A stretch of DNA of 64,000 bases from NCBI RefSeq assembly GCF_011046555.1, contig NZ_CP049246.1, positions 2,232,001-2,296,000 on the forward strand, written 5' to 3'. Below, piece after piece: positions 27,218-35,400 of this stretch. Numbering within the stretch: position 1 is the stretch's first letter; each line of letters opens with the position of its first letter. Both the position numbers and the translations under genes were made by a program. The notes under the pieces are model-generated. The model searched no databases, was not told the origin of the DNA, and worked only from the letters and a program-made list of their open reading frames with translations. The DNA is from Sphingobacterium lactis (GTDB lineage: Bacteria > Bacteroidota > Bacteroidia > Sphingobacteriales > Sphingobacteriaceae).

Positions 27218-28636
27218 TTAGCTTTTTTTATTTTCCGCCCGTGCCCAGTTCAACATGTGTGTGTAGAGGCTGTCCATACTGGCGGATCTGTTCTCGTTAT
27301 ATTTCTTCAGTAATTCGTTGTTAAACCTTCCAAAGTTGATGAACCCACGGCTTTTCTCCATTTGGTTCACCATTTTCGGGAGGTACTCGTCCAGGTCTGC
27401 CTGGCTGTAATGGTCTGCCAAATATAGGGAATAAACAGCCCAGGTCATATATTCGTTGAAAACGGTGTAGGCTGTGGAATAACCACTGGTGATGCTGCCA
27501 TCGGCCCAAGTCTCGCGTTGGCTGAAAATTTCGTTGACAGCGTCAGCAAAACGATCCGTAGTGGGATTTACATAATTGTGATCGATTTCCGTAAAGACGA
27601 CCCTGCCGGCAAAGATTTCATTTTGGGCCTGGCTTCTATCTGGTAGGGCATTGGCCTTCTGGATGTACATGACCGTCTGAGACAAACCATTATCTGAAAA
27701 ACGTTGCGTGGAATGTGCCCCGCCGATCAATGGTGAAAAATAGATCATGTAGGAACCGTAGCGCATATTGAATTTCTTATCTAACCAGGCCTGCATCTTA
27801 TCAATGTGGTTCAGCTGGTTGTATGTCGTTAACAAACTATCATAATAGGGTTTGTTGTCGGCATAGAATTTTCGGAAATTCGATTTCTTCGCAAAGTCCT
27901 GCATCAAGGCCAGGTCTTTCATCGGATCGAATGTATACCAACCCGCAGCGGCCTCCCGGATAATTCCGTTGTTCTTTATCGTTCCCTGCTTATCGAAATT
28001 GTAATTCACCGCATTCATCTTCAGGGCGTAGTAGTATCCATAATTGTCGTCGGAAAAGATATGCAATTTATGTTGCTCCAGATAGCGCATATCCCCAATG
28101 TATTTGTGAATGGTGTCAAGCATGGGATGGTTGCGGTAGGGAGCAAAATGCGTTTTCAATCGCTGGTAATAGTCCGATTTGGTGTCGAACATATTCCCTT
28201 CCTTTTCCGCATCTTGATGTAGTGCCATCAGGATATTGACCAGTTCGCTGACCTCAGGAATGGCAACTGTGGTTTTATTCCGGTGGTTTTTGACGTATTC
28301 ATCAGTAAAATTTACATTGGGTACCACACCGACGATTTGCTGCCTCGCTGTGTCATTCTTGCTGTTAACAATGATTAAGTCTACCTTTTGACCTACCTGG
28401 ATTGGAAAGGATACGGAATCCTTGCCATCACTATAGGTAATGGTGTTTTTCTTGGACTTGCAATCTGCCTTGAATACAGCTAATGGAGTTTTCGGGTCGA
28501 CGCGCCATTGTGCAGTTTTTAGTTCGCCATTTACGGTGATCCGTAAATGATCGGCATCCGTTTTAAAGGTCTCCTGTGCAAAGCACGCCTGTGCCGCAAG
28601 GAGTAAAGTTGACAGGAGGGTGGTAGCTGTTTTCAT
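27218..28636 (-). CDS. Secreted DUF4932 protein
   Basis: A 472-residue exported protein (signal peptide about 1-20, ending CFAQ). The main part follows the DUF4932 pattern: YSPLIGGAHSTQRF-type block (seen as FSPLIGGAHSTQRF), then FTEIDHNYVNPTTDRF and YSTAYTVFNEYMTW. The conserved E-x-D-H-N-Y segment looks like a metal site, so a metallopeptidase-like role is possible but unproven. It is the first gene of a two-gene unit with the HxlR regulator. Confidence 0.8.
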   Translation of the reverse strand: MKTATTLLSTLLLAAQACFAQETFKTDADHLRITVNGELKTAQWRVDPKTPLAVFKADCKSKKNTITYSDGKDSVSFPIQVGQKVDLIIVNSKNDTARQQIVGVVPNVNFTDEYVKNHRNKTTVAIPEVSELVNILMALHQDAEKEGNMFDTKSDYYQRLKTHFAPYRNHPMLDTIHKYIGDMRYLEQHKLHIFSDDNYGYYYALKMNAVNYNFDKQGTIKNNGIIREAAAGWYTFDPMKDLALMQDFAKKSNFRKFYADNKPYYDSLLTTYNQLNHIDKMQAWLDKKFNMRYGSYMIYFSPLIGGAHSTQRFSDNGLSQTVMYIQKANALPDRSQAQNEIFAGRVVFTEIDHNYVNPTTDRFADAVNEIFSQRETWADGSITSGYSTAYTVFNEYMTWAVYSLYLADHYSQADLDEYLPKMVNQMEKSRGFINFGRFNNELLKKYNENRSASMDSLYTHMLNWARAENKKS

Positions 28637-28689
28637 AATTGCTGCGTCGTGTGATTCTCAGGACTAAAATAAAGGATTTGCTGTGGAAA

Positions 28690-29100
28690 TTAAAACGTTT
28701 CCACATGTATTCTGTCCGCCTTTATCCGGACAACGCGGTCACTGAGGAATTGGAAAAGCAGATCATCAGTAGGAGTAGGGATCGCCTGATCGATGAGGGC
28801 ATTATTGGTTTGCCGATCGGCAGAAGGATAAAAGGTAATTCCATCCAACCTGCTGTCCTCCACCAGGAATTCCAGGTTCGGCTCCGTGATAGCTAGATAA
28901 TTCACTTTGAAGGCGGTGAAAAATAGACCTTTGCAGGATTGGGGTTGCCCAGCGTTACTGTTCGATCGAAAATGCAGTTTAAGAATGCTTCCCTGCATTT
29001 GGATCTCCTGGGCTAAAAAATCAAAATCATTATGCAGATCGAACAACGTATCCCCGATGCGAATATATATCAGATCCCGAATTTCAAAATTTACGTCCAT
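28690..29100 (-). CDS. Uncharacterised 136-residue protein
   Basis: A soluble protein without a signal peptide, rich in alternating hydrophobic residues (FEIRDLIYIRIGDTLFDLHNDF), suggesting a beta-rich fold. I do not recognise the family. It lies 53 bp upstream of the DUF4932 gene on the same strand. The opposite strand has no better ORF. Confidence 0.55.
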   Translation of the reverse strand: MDVNFEIRDLIYIRIGDTLFDLHNDFDFLAQEIQMQGSILKLHFRSNSNAGQPQSCKGLFFTAFKVNYLAITEPNLEFLVEDSRLDGITFYPSADRQTNNALIDQAIPTPTDDLLFQFLSDRVVRIKADRIHVETF

Positions 29101-29153
29101 ACTAGGTTTTTATCGAAAATAAGGAAATTGAAGTAATTTTTGTACTGGCTAAT

Positions 29154-29192
29154 AAAAAAGCCGACGATCCGTTAATGAATTGGATCCCCGGC
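29154..29192 (-). terminator. Terminator after the 124-residue secreted protein gene
   Basis: On the minus strand, GCCGGGGATCC pairs with GGATCGTCGGC (one mismatch) and runs into TTTTTTATT. Confidence 0.7.
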
Positions 29193-29222
29193 ATAAAGTA
29201 TAGGGAAAGAAATTATATGCTT

Positions 29223-29597
29223 CTAAAAACTGATGGCATACTGGGCATAATTTTCCCAATGTCCATTAGCATCATGTTTTAACGTGATGTTACACACCTT
29301 GGCTTCCTTGCCTTCCAATAGGGATTTATCGATATCGAATTCCGTTCCAGCGGTAATTCCGGTTTGCATTTGCTGACCGTCAACAAATAATGTGAGCCCT
29401 TTTTCCACTTGATCACCCGTCACTTTGAAATGCATTTTGTTCTTGTCGTTGCAGGAAGATAAAGCTAGTTCGCCATGGTAATGCAATCGGTCCATTTCGA
29501 TGCGCTTTTGCTCGTTCGCTAAATTGGCATCGCCCTGAAATGGATTCCCAAAAAATAAACCTCCTATAATCAGACTTGAAAAAAATAATTCATTCAT
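29223..29597 (-). CDS. Uncharacterised small exported protein
   Basis: A 124-residue protein with a short hydrophobic N-terminus (LFFSSLIIGGLFFG) that could act as a signal peptide. The body is predicted beta-rich (ALSSCNDKNKMHFKVTGDQ, LTLFVDGQQMQTGI), compatible with a single immunoglobulin-like or DUF-type domain. Two cysteines could form a disulfide. Function unknown. It has its own terminator. Confidence 0.55.
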   Translation of the reverse strand: MNELFFSSLIIGGLFFGNPFQGDANLANEQKRIEMDRLHYHGELALSSCNDKNKMHFKVTGDQVEKGLTLFVDGQQMQTGITAGTEFDIDKSLLEGKEAKVCNITLKHDANGHWENYAQYAISF

Positions 29598-29760
29598 ATG
29601 TACTCCTTTTATATGTTTAATCTATTGTAATAACGATGTTACAATTGCTAATATTGTGCCAAGTCGGCAAAAATGAGGTTTACATGCTATATTATTTCAA
29701 TAAGATCGGAATGAATCGTAAAGCCGTGATACTGGACGACTGGTCCCATGGAAGCTTTAA

Positions 29761-29918
29761 AAAAAATCCCGAAGCGGGGAACTTCGGGATTTTCTAACTA
29801 ACCAATTATTAACCTAAATTATGAAATTTTACTCAATTACTCTTTTGCTTTTCTATGGGATATATTACAAAGCCCATGCCTAAAATTTCCCGTTGCGATA
29901 CCTTAACATCTTTTAACA
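29761..29918 (+). repeat. Dispersed hairpin element, copy 2
   Basis: A-run, stem ATCCCGAAG / CTTCGGGAT around loop CGGGGAA, then TCTAACTAACCAATTATTAA, CCTAAATTATGAAATTTTAC and the TTAACATCTTTTAACA end. Compared with copy 1, a T-A stem pair has become C-G. It is on the plus strand between two minus-strand genes, so it is not simply the terminator of either. Confidence 0.8.
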
Positions 29919-29937
29919 GAAGAACTGTCGATGCACA

Positions 29938-29968
29938 AAAAAAGCCCGAGCTGGTAGCCGGGCTGTAT
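29938..29968 (-). terminator. Terminator of the four-TM protein gene
   Basis: Minus strand: AGCCCG / CGGGCT stem followed by TTTTTTT. Confidence 0.75.
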
Positions 29969-29987
29969 ACGCTGGATGCTGATTGAA

Positions 29988-30392
29988 TCAATCCGCCAAT
30001 TGTTTTGCTAGATAGGCCATTGGGAAATAAGCCAACGCAAGATCGACGATGGTAAACCATAGCGGAGAAGGAATCATAAATACGGCTGCCAGTCCTCCCA
30101 GAAAGAAAAATACGGCGATTCCCATGGCGAATGCCAATTTGCTGGTTGGGGCAATTTTGGCAGCCACGAATGCACCGACGAAGGTGCCCAGGGCATGTGC
30201 CAGAAATGGAAACAGGAAATGCTTCGGTTGGAATAGGTGCATGGCTTCCTTCAGTCCCTCGGCAGTAGTAACATCGGCATCAATCGGCGGTGGAATAATA
30301 GTGCCGGAGATATTCACGAGAAACATGTTGACTAAACTACCGATAACAATCCCCAAGAGGATAGCCAGAATTTTGCGAAAGATGGGTTTCAT
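29988..30392 (-). CDS. Uncharacterised four-helix membrane protein
   Basis: A 134-residue protein with four hydrophobic segments: ILAILLGIVIGSLVNMFLV, FPFLAHALGTFVGAFVAA, LAFAMGIAVFFFLGGLAAVF and LWFTIVDLALAYFPMAYLA. Glycine-rich helices (GTFVGAFVAAK) suggest tight packing. No transport signature is seen. It has its own terminator and is not clearly in an operon. Confidence 0.7.
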   Translation of the reverse strand: MKPIFRKILAILLGIVIGSLVNMFLVNISGTIIPPPIDADVTTAEGLKEAMHLFQPKHFLFPFLAHALGTFVGAFVAAKIAPTSKLAFAMGIAVFFFLGGLAAVFMIPSPLWFTIVDLALAYFPMAYLAKQLAD

Positions 30393-30474
30393 GTGTGCAA
30401 TAATTGATTTGGATATAGGGGCAAATGTAGACTATTTATTGTAATATTTAACCCATTGGAAAATAAAATTTAGC

Positions 30475-30822
30475 CTATTGGAGTGCTTCTTCGAGGTCCT
30501 TCACAAAACGAACGGTTCTTCCCCTGTTGCTTTCGGCAATAAACGCCTGAAGGCTAGGAGAGGGGGTAGTTGCGAAGTCTCAAATAATGCGGAGCTGCAT
30601 CCTATAGTTGGCGAATTTTTGAAGTATTTCCCCTGCCATTCCATTCTTTAGATCGAAGAATTCGGCATGTATATTTTCCCGCTGTAGTATGATGCGATCG
30701 AACCCTTGGTAATAGCAGTCCACCATGAGCTGGAGGGCTTCCTCGTTGCTGCCCATGAGGATCTGATCGGAATCCAGGTGTGCGGATTTTATTGCTGCAG
30801 TGAAATAAGGTGTAATCGTCAT
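30475..30822 (-). pseudogene. DUF4180 gene interrupted by one in-frame TGA
   Basis: The open part (30580-30822) matches the DUF4180 pattern: LQLMVDCYYQGFDRIIL, EFFDLKNGMAGEILQKFANY. It stops at TGA (30580-30582) just where the family continues with a Gly (IVGDF). Reading on in the same frame gives DFATTPSPSLQAFIAESN, then RGRTVRFVKDLEEALQ and a natural TAG at 30475-30477. A single GGA-to-TGA change explains the break. Either it is a recent pseudogene or the product is truncated. Confidence 0.75.
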
Positions 30823-30985
30823 CTCCCCTAAATGTAACGCTATTTTCTTGAATATGGGTAATTGGAAAAAAAGAGACCTCGCTCAACTGGCGTTAAACGA
30901 GGTCAGGGGTATATAGATAATAGTTAATGTGACTTCTTATATCGGCCATTTCACCATGGGCGAAATGGAGAAAGAAAAAATCCAA

Positions 30986-31198
30986 TTACTGTGTGGAGGG
31001 CTTTTTTTTCGTTGAGATGCCCAGCAGGCTGTAAATTGGGCATACACCAATGAAACTGGTAAGCACAAAGATGCCTGCTATGACCAAAAGTACAATCGCC
31101 AAGGTGCCGGAAATAACTTTAAAAAGATATAGCGCGATGATAATTAGAGCAACAACGATTCTGATCGCTTTGTCTATGGTTCCCATATTTTGCGTCAT
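30986..31198 (-). CDS. DUF2892 (YgaP-like) inner membrane protein
   Basis: A 70-residue protein with two transmembrane helices: MGTIDKAIRIVVALIIIALY and AIVLLVIAGIFVLTSFIGVCPIY, which contains the GxCPxY motif of DUF2892 (CPIYSLLGIST). The frame extends upstream to 31270, but the extension overlaps the regulator stop and lacks family similarity. The ATG at 31198 is chosen. It follows the Crp/Fnr gene by 68 bp, and a Crp-like operator lies in that gap. Confidence 0.85.
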   Translation of the reverse strand: MTQNMGTIDKAIRIVVALIIIALYLFKVISGTLAIVLLVIAGIFVLTSFIGVCPIYSLLGISTKKKPSTQ

Positions 31199-31255
31199 AA
31201 TATAATAGTATAGGTGATTAACTATACAAATATGTACCATATCTTCTTGTTTTTC

Positions 31256-31271
31256 AGTGATATTTATCACA
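31256..31271 (-). promoter_or_regulatory. Crp/Fnr-type operator upstream of the DUF2892 gene
   Basis: TGTGATAAATATCACT on the minus strand matches TGTGA-N6-TCACA with one mismatch at the end; GTGATA and TATCAC form a perfect dyad. It sits on the stop codon of the Crp/Fnr gene and about 58 bp before the DUF2892 start. Confidence 0.55.
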
Positions 31272-31893
31272 TTAAGGATAAAATTTCGACTTTATTGCGA
31301 AATAATTTCACCTGACCCCGTTGTTCCAGCTGTTTGAGCATACGGGAAATCACCTCTCTGGAGGTGGCCAATTCATTTGCAATCTCTTGGTGGGTGATAA
31401 CCAGTTGGTTGCTTTCCAATACTTTCGATTTTGAAATGAGGTAGTCGATCAATCGCTCATCAACGCGTTTAAACGCTACGCTGTCCAGGGTCGAAATGAT
31501 CTCATCATAGCGAGTATTCAATGTTTTAAGCACGAACATTCTCCAACTGGGGTATTTGTCGTACCAGATGGTAGCATGGGATGCAGGGATAGCAACCAAT
31601 TCTACATCATCCTCGGCAACAGCTTTGATATTGCTGAGTTTGTTCATGAGGGAAGTTGAAATGGACACGGCACAGGATTCTCCAGCTCGAATATGATAGA
31701 GCAGGAGTTCATTCCTTGCCGGAGTCTCCCGCAGGACTTTGATGGAACCTTTCAACACCAATGGGATTACCTTTATATACTTGTGGGGTTCTACAACGGT
31801 TTGACCAGAACTAAACTGTAGGGGTATACCTACATCCTCAAACTCCAAGCGCAAATCATGCTCCTGGAGGAAGTCGAATTTACTTAGATTCAT
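31267..31893 (-). CDS. Crp/Fnr-family transcriptional regulator
   Basis: A 208-residue regulator with a cNMP-binding-like barrel (about 25-125, GSIKVLRET...IRAGESCAVSI). A dimer helix precedes a clear C-terminal helix-turn-helix: ITHQEIANELATSREVISRML, here split as ITHQEIANELA and TSREVISRMLKQLEQRG. The TSREVISR recognition helix is like those that read TGTGA-type sites. No N-terminal Fe-S cysteines are present. It precedes DUF2892, a pairing common in this group. Confidence 0.9.
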   Translation of the reverse strand: MNLSKFDFLQEHDLRLEFEDVGIPLQFSSGQTVVEPHKYIKVIPLVLKGSIKVLRETPARNELLLYHIRAGESCAVSISTSLMNKLSNIKAVAEDDVELVAIPASHATIWYDKYPSWRMFVLKTLNTRYDEIISTLDSVAFKRVDERLIDYLISKSKVLESNQLVITHQEIANELATSREVISRMLKQLEQRGQVKLFRNKVEILSLM

Positions 31894-31937
31894 CTTATAT
31901 TAATAGTAGTGTGTGACTGTAAATTTACTGTTTAAAC

Positions 31938-31962
31938 ATGGAAATCATACATTGATTTCCAT
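31938..31962. promoter_or_regulatory. Perfect 10-bp dyad upstream of the Crp/Fnr gene
   Basis: ATGGAAATCA and TGATTTCCAT separated by 5 bp, 45 bp before the regulator start and 21 bp after the nitronate monooxygenase stop. There is no T-run on the minus strand, so it looks more like an operator than a terminator. Confidence 0.4.
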
Positions 31963-31982
31963 TTATTTTGAATCTTAAGGAA

Positions 31983-33047
31983 TTACCAGTTGAGATCTTT
32001 AATTAATTCAGTGATCAAGGTTCGTGCATCCCGATGCTTTACCAATGCCGCTGCTTGCCCTGCCCAGAGCGATTTTAACTCCGGGTTGGAATCAATATTG
32101 GCGGGGTAGGCGCCAAGTTTTCCGATAATTTTACCCTGAAGCGGATAGGGTGCCATCTCTTCCTGATAGTTTTTTAGCTCCTCGGTCAGCCTATTGGCCA
32201 ACCCCCTGGATAATCTGCCGGTAAAAACTTTGGTGAGCGTCGTATATTTTGCTTTATCGGTGAATAGGATATCCTTATGGCCCTGACTGGTTCCCGACTC
32301 CTGTGTAGCCAAGAAGGCGGTGCCGATCTGTACGGCATCCGCTCCGAGTTGAAGGGCAGCGCCTACGCCACGTGCATCGCTGATTCCCCCAGCAGCGACA
32401 ACTGGAATCTTCACGGCATCCGCAACTTGTGGTATCAGGGAAAAGGTGCCTACTAAGGAATTTTCAGGGGTATCCAGGAAGGAGACGCGGTGACCACCTG
32501 CGTCGGCACCTGAGGCAACGATGGCATCAACGCCAGCATTTTCTAAGGCAATTGCTTCATCCACCGTGGTAGCAGTGCCTAAAGTAAGGATGTTCAAGCG
32601 CCTACAGTGTTCGAGAACATCGGAAGATGGAATGCCATAGACAAAGGAAAAAACGCGTGGCTTAACGGCAAAGATGGCTTCCAGCTGATCTGCATAGCGG
32701 GGAGCCTGAGGTAAAGGATAAGTGGGGAATTCCGCACCGACCTCCTCGAAGTAGGGTTTCAGGATGCTCAGGATCCGGTCCAGATCGGAAGAGCTGAAAG
32801 TATGCGCAGCCTCATCGTAATCATTGACCCATAAATTTAAATTGAACGGTTTATCCGTCTGTTCCCTGATCTTGCCTGCAATTTCAATGATTTCCGAAGC
32901 ACTGTGCGGTTGGCACCCGTAGGATCCCAGACCGCCCATCTCAGAAACAACTTGTGTTAGGGCTACAGATGAAGCGCGACCACCAAAGGGGCCCTGAACG
33001 ATCGGATAGGCGATATCGACTAGCTCTGTAAATCTATTTCCTTTCAT
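31983..33047 (-). CDS. Nitronate monooxygenase
   Basis: A 354-residue FMN-dependent TIM-barrel enzyme (former 2-nitropropane dioxygenase family) that detoxifies alkyl nitronates. Motifs: PIVQGPFGG near the N-terminus, DAIVASGADAGGHR with the conserved His, IPVVAAGGISDARGVGAAL and GADAVQIGTAFL for phosphate binding. Length is normal. Other family members reduce enoyl-ACP, but the sequence suits the nitronate group. Confidence 0.88.
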   Translation of the reverse strand: MKGNRFTELVDIAYPIVQGPFGGRASSVALTQVVSEMGGLGSYGCQPHSASEIIEIAGKIREQTDKPFNLNLWVNDYDEAAHTFSSSDLDRILSILKPYFEEVGAEFPTYPLPQAPRYADQLEAIFAVKPRVFSFVYGIPSSDVLEHCRRLNILTLGTATTVDEAIALENAGVDAIVASGADAGGHRVSFLDTPENSLVGTFSLIPQVADAVKIPVVAAGGISDARGVGAALQLGADAVQIGTAFLATQESGTSQGHKDILFTDKAKYTTLTKVFTGRLSRGLANRLTEELKNYQEEMAPYPLQGKIIGKLGAYPANIDSNPELKSLWAGQAAALVKHRDARTLITELIKDLNW

Positions 33048-33224
33048 CTCTATTGTCTATTAATTTATTCCATAACTATTTAAACCACTTACAGTTAAAT
33101 CTTCACTGTGTTGGGTAAGTTAAATTAAGATAAATCATACTAGGAAAGATTATTCAAATGTCATATTTAATTGGTTGTAGTATTAAATCTGCTTTCAAGT
33201 GATTTGGAATTGCCCTGATGATAT
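33048..33224 (-). other. Non-coding spacer before the tandem repeat
   Basis: AT-rich DNA with no ORF or strong promoter match. Confidence 0.3.
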
Positions 33225-33384
33225 TGTTAAAAGTTGTTAATCTATACATGGCGGGACACGAAAGGCAAATGGTTTGCGTTTCTATAGTAACAAAAGCAAA
33301 AGAGTAATTGAGTAAAATTTCATAATTTAGGTTAATAATTGGTTAGTTAGAAAATCCTGAGGTTCCCCGCCTCAGGATTTTTTT
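33225..33384 (-). repeat. Dispersed hairpin element, copy 3
   Basis: Minus-strand copy: stem CCTGAGG / CCTCAGG, loop CGGGGAA. The second half has diverged from the other tandem copies, but it keeps TTAACAACTTTTAACA at its end. Confidence 0.8.
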
Positions 33385-33448
33385 ATTCGGAATTTCGTGA
33401 TTTCAGAAACATACAACATTCGAATTAAAAAGCGCGGTTGACCAGCAT

Positions 33449-33608
33449 TGTTAAAAGATGTTAAGGTACCGCAAGGGATAAATTTAGGCATGGGGTTTGT
33501 AATATTACCCATAGAAAAGCAAAAGAGTAATTGAGTAAAATTTCATAATTTAGGTTAATAATTGGTTAGTTAGAAAATCCTGAGGTTCCCCGCCTCAGGA
33601 TTTTTTTA
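33449..33608 (-). repeat. Dispersed hairpin element, copy 4
   Basis: Same stem as copy 3, with the full conserved body. Copy-to-copy spacing is exactly 223 bp on both sides. Confidence 0.85.
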
Positions 33609-33671
33609 TTCGGAATTTCGTGATTTCAGATACATACACCCTTCGAATTAAAAAGCGCGGCTGAACAGCAT

Positions 33672-33829
33672 TGTTAAAAGATGTTAAGGTATCGCAAGGG
33701 ATAAATTTAGGCATGGGGTTTGTAATATTACCCATAGAAAAGCAAAAGAGTAATTGAGTAAAATTTCATAATTTAGGTTAATAATTGGTTAGTTAGAAAA
33801 TCCCGAAGTTCCCCGCTTCGGGATTTTTT
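33672..33829 (-). repeat. Dispersed hairpin element, copy 5
   Basis: Stem CCCGAAG / CTTCGGG as in copy 2, with the rest nearly identical to copy 4. Its hairpin lies 8 bp after the VIT-type gene stop and can act as that gene's terminator. Confidence 0.85.
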
Positions 33830-33837
33830 CATTTTAC

Positions 33838-34584
33838 CTATACCTGAACACCGAAGAGATACCCGACCAGGGCGGAAAGGCCCATGGCAATAGTCCCCCA
33901 GATGACAATGCGTATGATGGCTTTCCCTATCGGGGCCCCGCCGGTCTTGGCAGAAACTACACCCAAAACAATGAGGGAAATAATCGTGAATACGTAGAGG
34001 TAATATTCCATGTAGGACAATGGTGCCAATAAAGTAACCAAAAGTGGCAGAACCGCACCTGCCGTAAATGCAGCTCCGGATGCCAAAGCGGCTTGAATGG
34101 GATTGGCCTGGCTCATTTCCGTAATGCCCAATTCATCGCGCACATGCGCTGCGAGGGCATCTTTCGCAGTGAGCTCTTTGGCGACCAACATCGCCGTTTC
34201 TTCCTTAAGCCCCCTTGATTCATAAATCTTGGCTAACATTTGCAATTCCATTTCCGGCATTTCCGCGAGTTCTTCCGCTTCCCGAGCGATATCGGATTTT
34301 TCAATATCTGTCTGTGAACTTACCGACACATATTCACCAGCTGCCATGGATAGGGCACCTGCCACCAAACTGGCCATGGTGGCCAACAGGATGGGGTCGC
34401 GCGACGTGCTCGCCGCCGCAACTCCAATGGCCAGACTGGATACTGAAATAATACCGTCATTGGCGCCTAGCACAGCGGCTCGCAACCAATTGCTGCGGTG
34501 CACATAATGGTTGTCGAGGTAATTGTCTAACGTGGGTTTTCTGGAAGGATGGGACGTCATGGTGATCGTGTTTGATGTATGCAT
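33838..34584 (-). CDS. VIT1/CCC1-family iron/manganese transporter
   Basis: A 248-residue membrane protein. WLRAAVLGANDGIISVSSLAIG is the conserved first transmembrane helix of the VIT family (cited as AAVLGANDGIISVSSLAIG). MAAGEYVSVSSQ is the second motif, then a cytoplasmic acidic helix region (EMPEMELQMLAKIYESRG). Three C-terminal helices follow. It probably exports or stores Fe2+ or Mn2+. A later Met (MTSHPSRK) is an alternative start. Confidence 0.92.
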   Translation of the reverse strand: MHTSNTITMTSHPSRKPTLDNYLDNHYVHRSNWLRAAVLGANDGIISVSSLAIGVAAASTSRDPILLATMASLVAGALSMAAGEYVSVSSQTDIEKSDIAREAEELAEMPEMELQMLAKIYESRGLKEETAMLVAKELTAKDALAAHVRDELGITEMSQANPIQAALASGAAFTAGAVLPLLVTLLAPLSYMEYYLYVFTIISLIVLGVVSAKTGGAPIGKAIIRIVIWGTIAMGLSALVGYLFGVQV

Positions 34585-34628
34585 TAAAGTTAAGCATTAT
34601 CAAAGTGGATACCATGGCTTAGCGCAAA

Positions 34629-35144
34629 TCATGCTTTTCTTTGCAGCTTGTATATTAGGCTCTTCTCCAAGCCCGGGAAGTCATCCAGGTAGCCGACATG
34701 GTCAAACCGACATTTCTCCAGAACATGGATCGAAGGCTTGTTCGCTGGCCGGACAATGGCAAATATCTCGGGTTTATTCAACGTATTGAACCCATAGGTA
34801 ATGGCGTTATTCGCTAATTCGGTCGCAAAACCCTTTCCCCAGGCGGCTGTATCCAACCGGTACCCAAGATTCAGCCGATCTTCCAAGATATACTTCTTCC
34901 AGGACAGTCCACCAAAACCAATTGTACGGTCAGGGAATTCCTTTGTTTTAATCTTCCAGAGGCCAAAATCATGGATATCCCAATGGGATAATATTTCGGG
35001 AAAGATCGTGTTCGCACGTTCATAACTCATGCCACCGTAGGGGTTGAACGCATTGGTCTCAGGATCGCCATAGATTTCATAAAACCGTTGAAAATCAGCA
35101 GCTGTAGGCTGTTCAAGAATTAAACGCTCCGTAGTTAGTGTCAT
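34629..35144 (-). CDS. GNAT-family N-acetyltransferase
   Basis: A 171-residue RimJ/RimL-type acetyltransferase. It begins MTLTTERLILEQPTAADFQRF, the usual first strand (cited as TTERLILEQPTAADF). RTIGFGGLSWKKY, LGYRLDTAAWGKGFATELA (acetyl-CoA loop) and KPSIHVLEKCRFDHVG complete the fold. It is 44 bp upstream of the VIT-type gene on the same strand. Substrate unknown. Confidence 0.88.
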   Translation of the reverse strand: MTLTTERLILEQPTAADFQRFYEIYGDPETNAFNPYGGMSYERANTIFPEILSHWDIHDFGLWKIKTKEFPDRTIGFGGLSWKKYILEDRLNLGYRLDTAAWGKGFATELANNAITYGFNTLNKPEIFAIVRPANKPSIHVLEKCRFDHVGYLDDFPGLEKSLIYKLQRKA

Positions 35145-35277
35145 GAAATGAAAGTTTTGTGGCCGTATAAGTAACGAAAGGTGTGCGGTTAAATTGTGTA
35201 GGGGGGAGGGGAATAAGAATTAGCCTAGACGATATCCACCTAGCATAAAAGTTTGGGTAATATGAAGATTGCCATTT

Positions 35278-35400
35278 TTATTCCGGTATTTCCGCTTCGG
35301 GTATATTGACGTAGAAATATTGCCAAGCGAAATAGATGGCAAGGATAAGGATAATGACGACGGCGATTAATATTAACGTCTTTCTAAGCTTAACATCCAT
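35278..35400 (-). CDS. 40-residue membrane protein
   Basis: Start ATG at 35400 overlaps the end of the upstream small gene by 11 bp. The protein is one transmembrane helix (TLILIAVVIILILAIYFAW) with a basic N-terminus (MDVKLRK) and an acidic tail (NIPEAEIPE). The overlap and helix pattern support translation, but no family is recognised. Confidence 0.55.
   Translation of the reverse strand: MDVKLRKTLILIAVVIILILAIYFAWQYFYVNIPEAEIPE

Noticed and set aside
29833..30060. 75-codon minus-strand frame
   Set aside because: Overlaps repeat copy 2, a terminator and the end of the four-TM protein gene; no conserved features.
33225..33829. CRISPR array
   Set aside because: Only three long repeats (160 bp or more) with a conserved spacer; units and spacer are both repeated, so it is a tandem duplication, and no cas gene is present.
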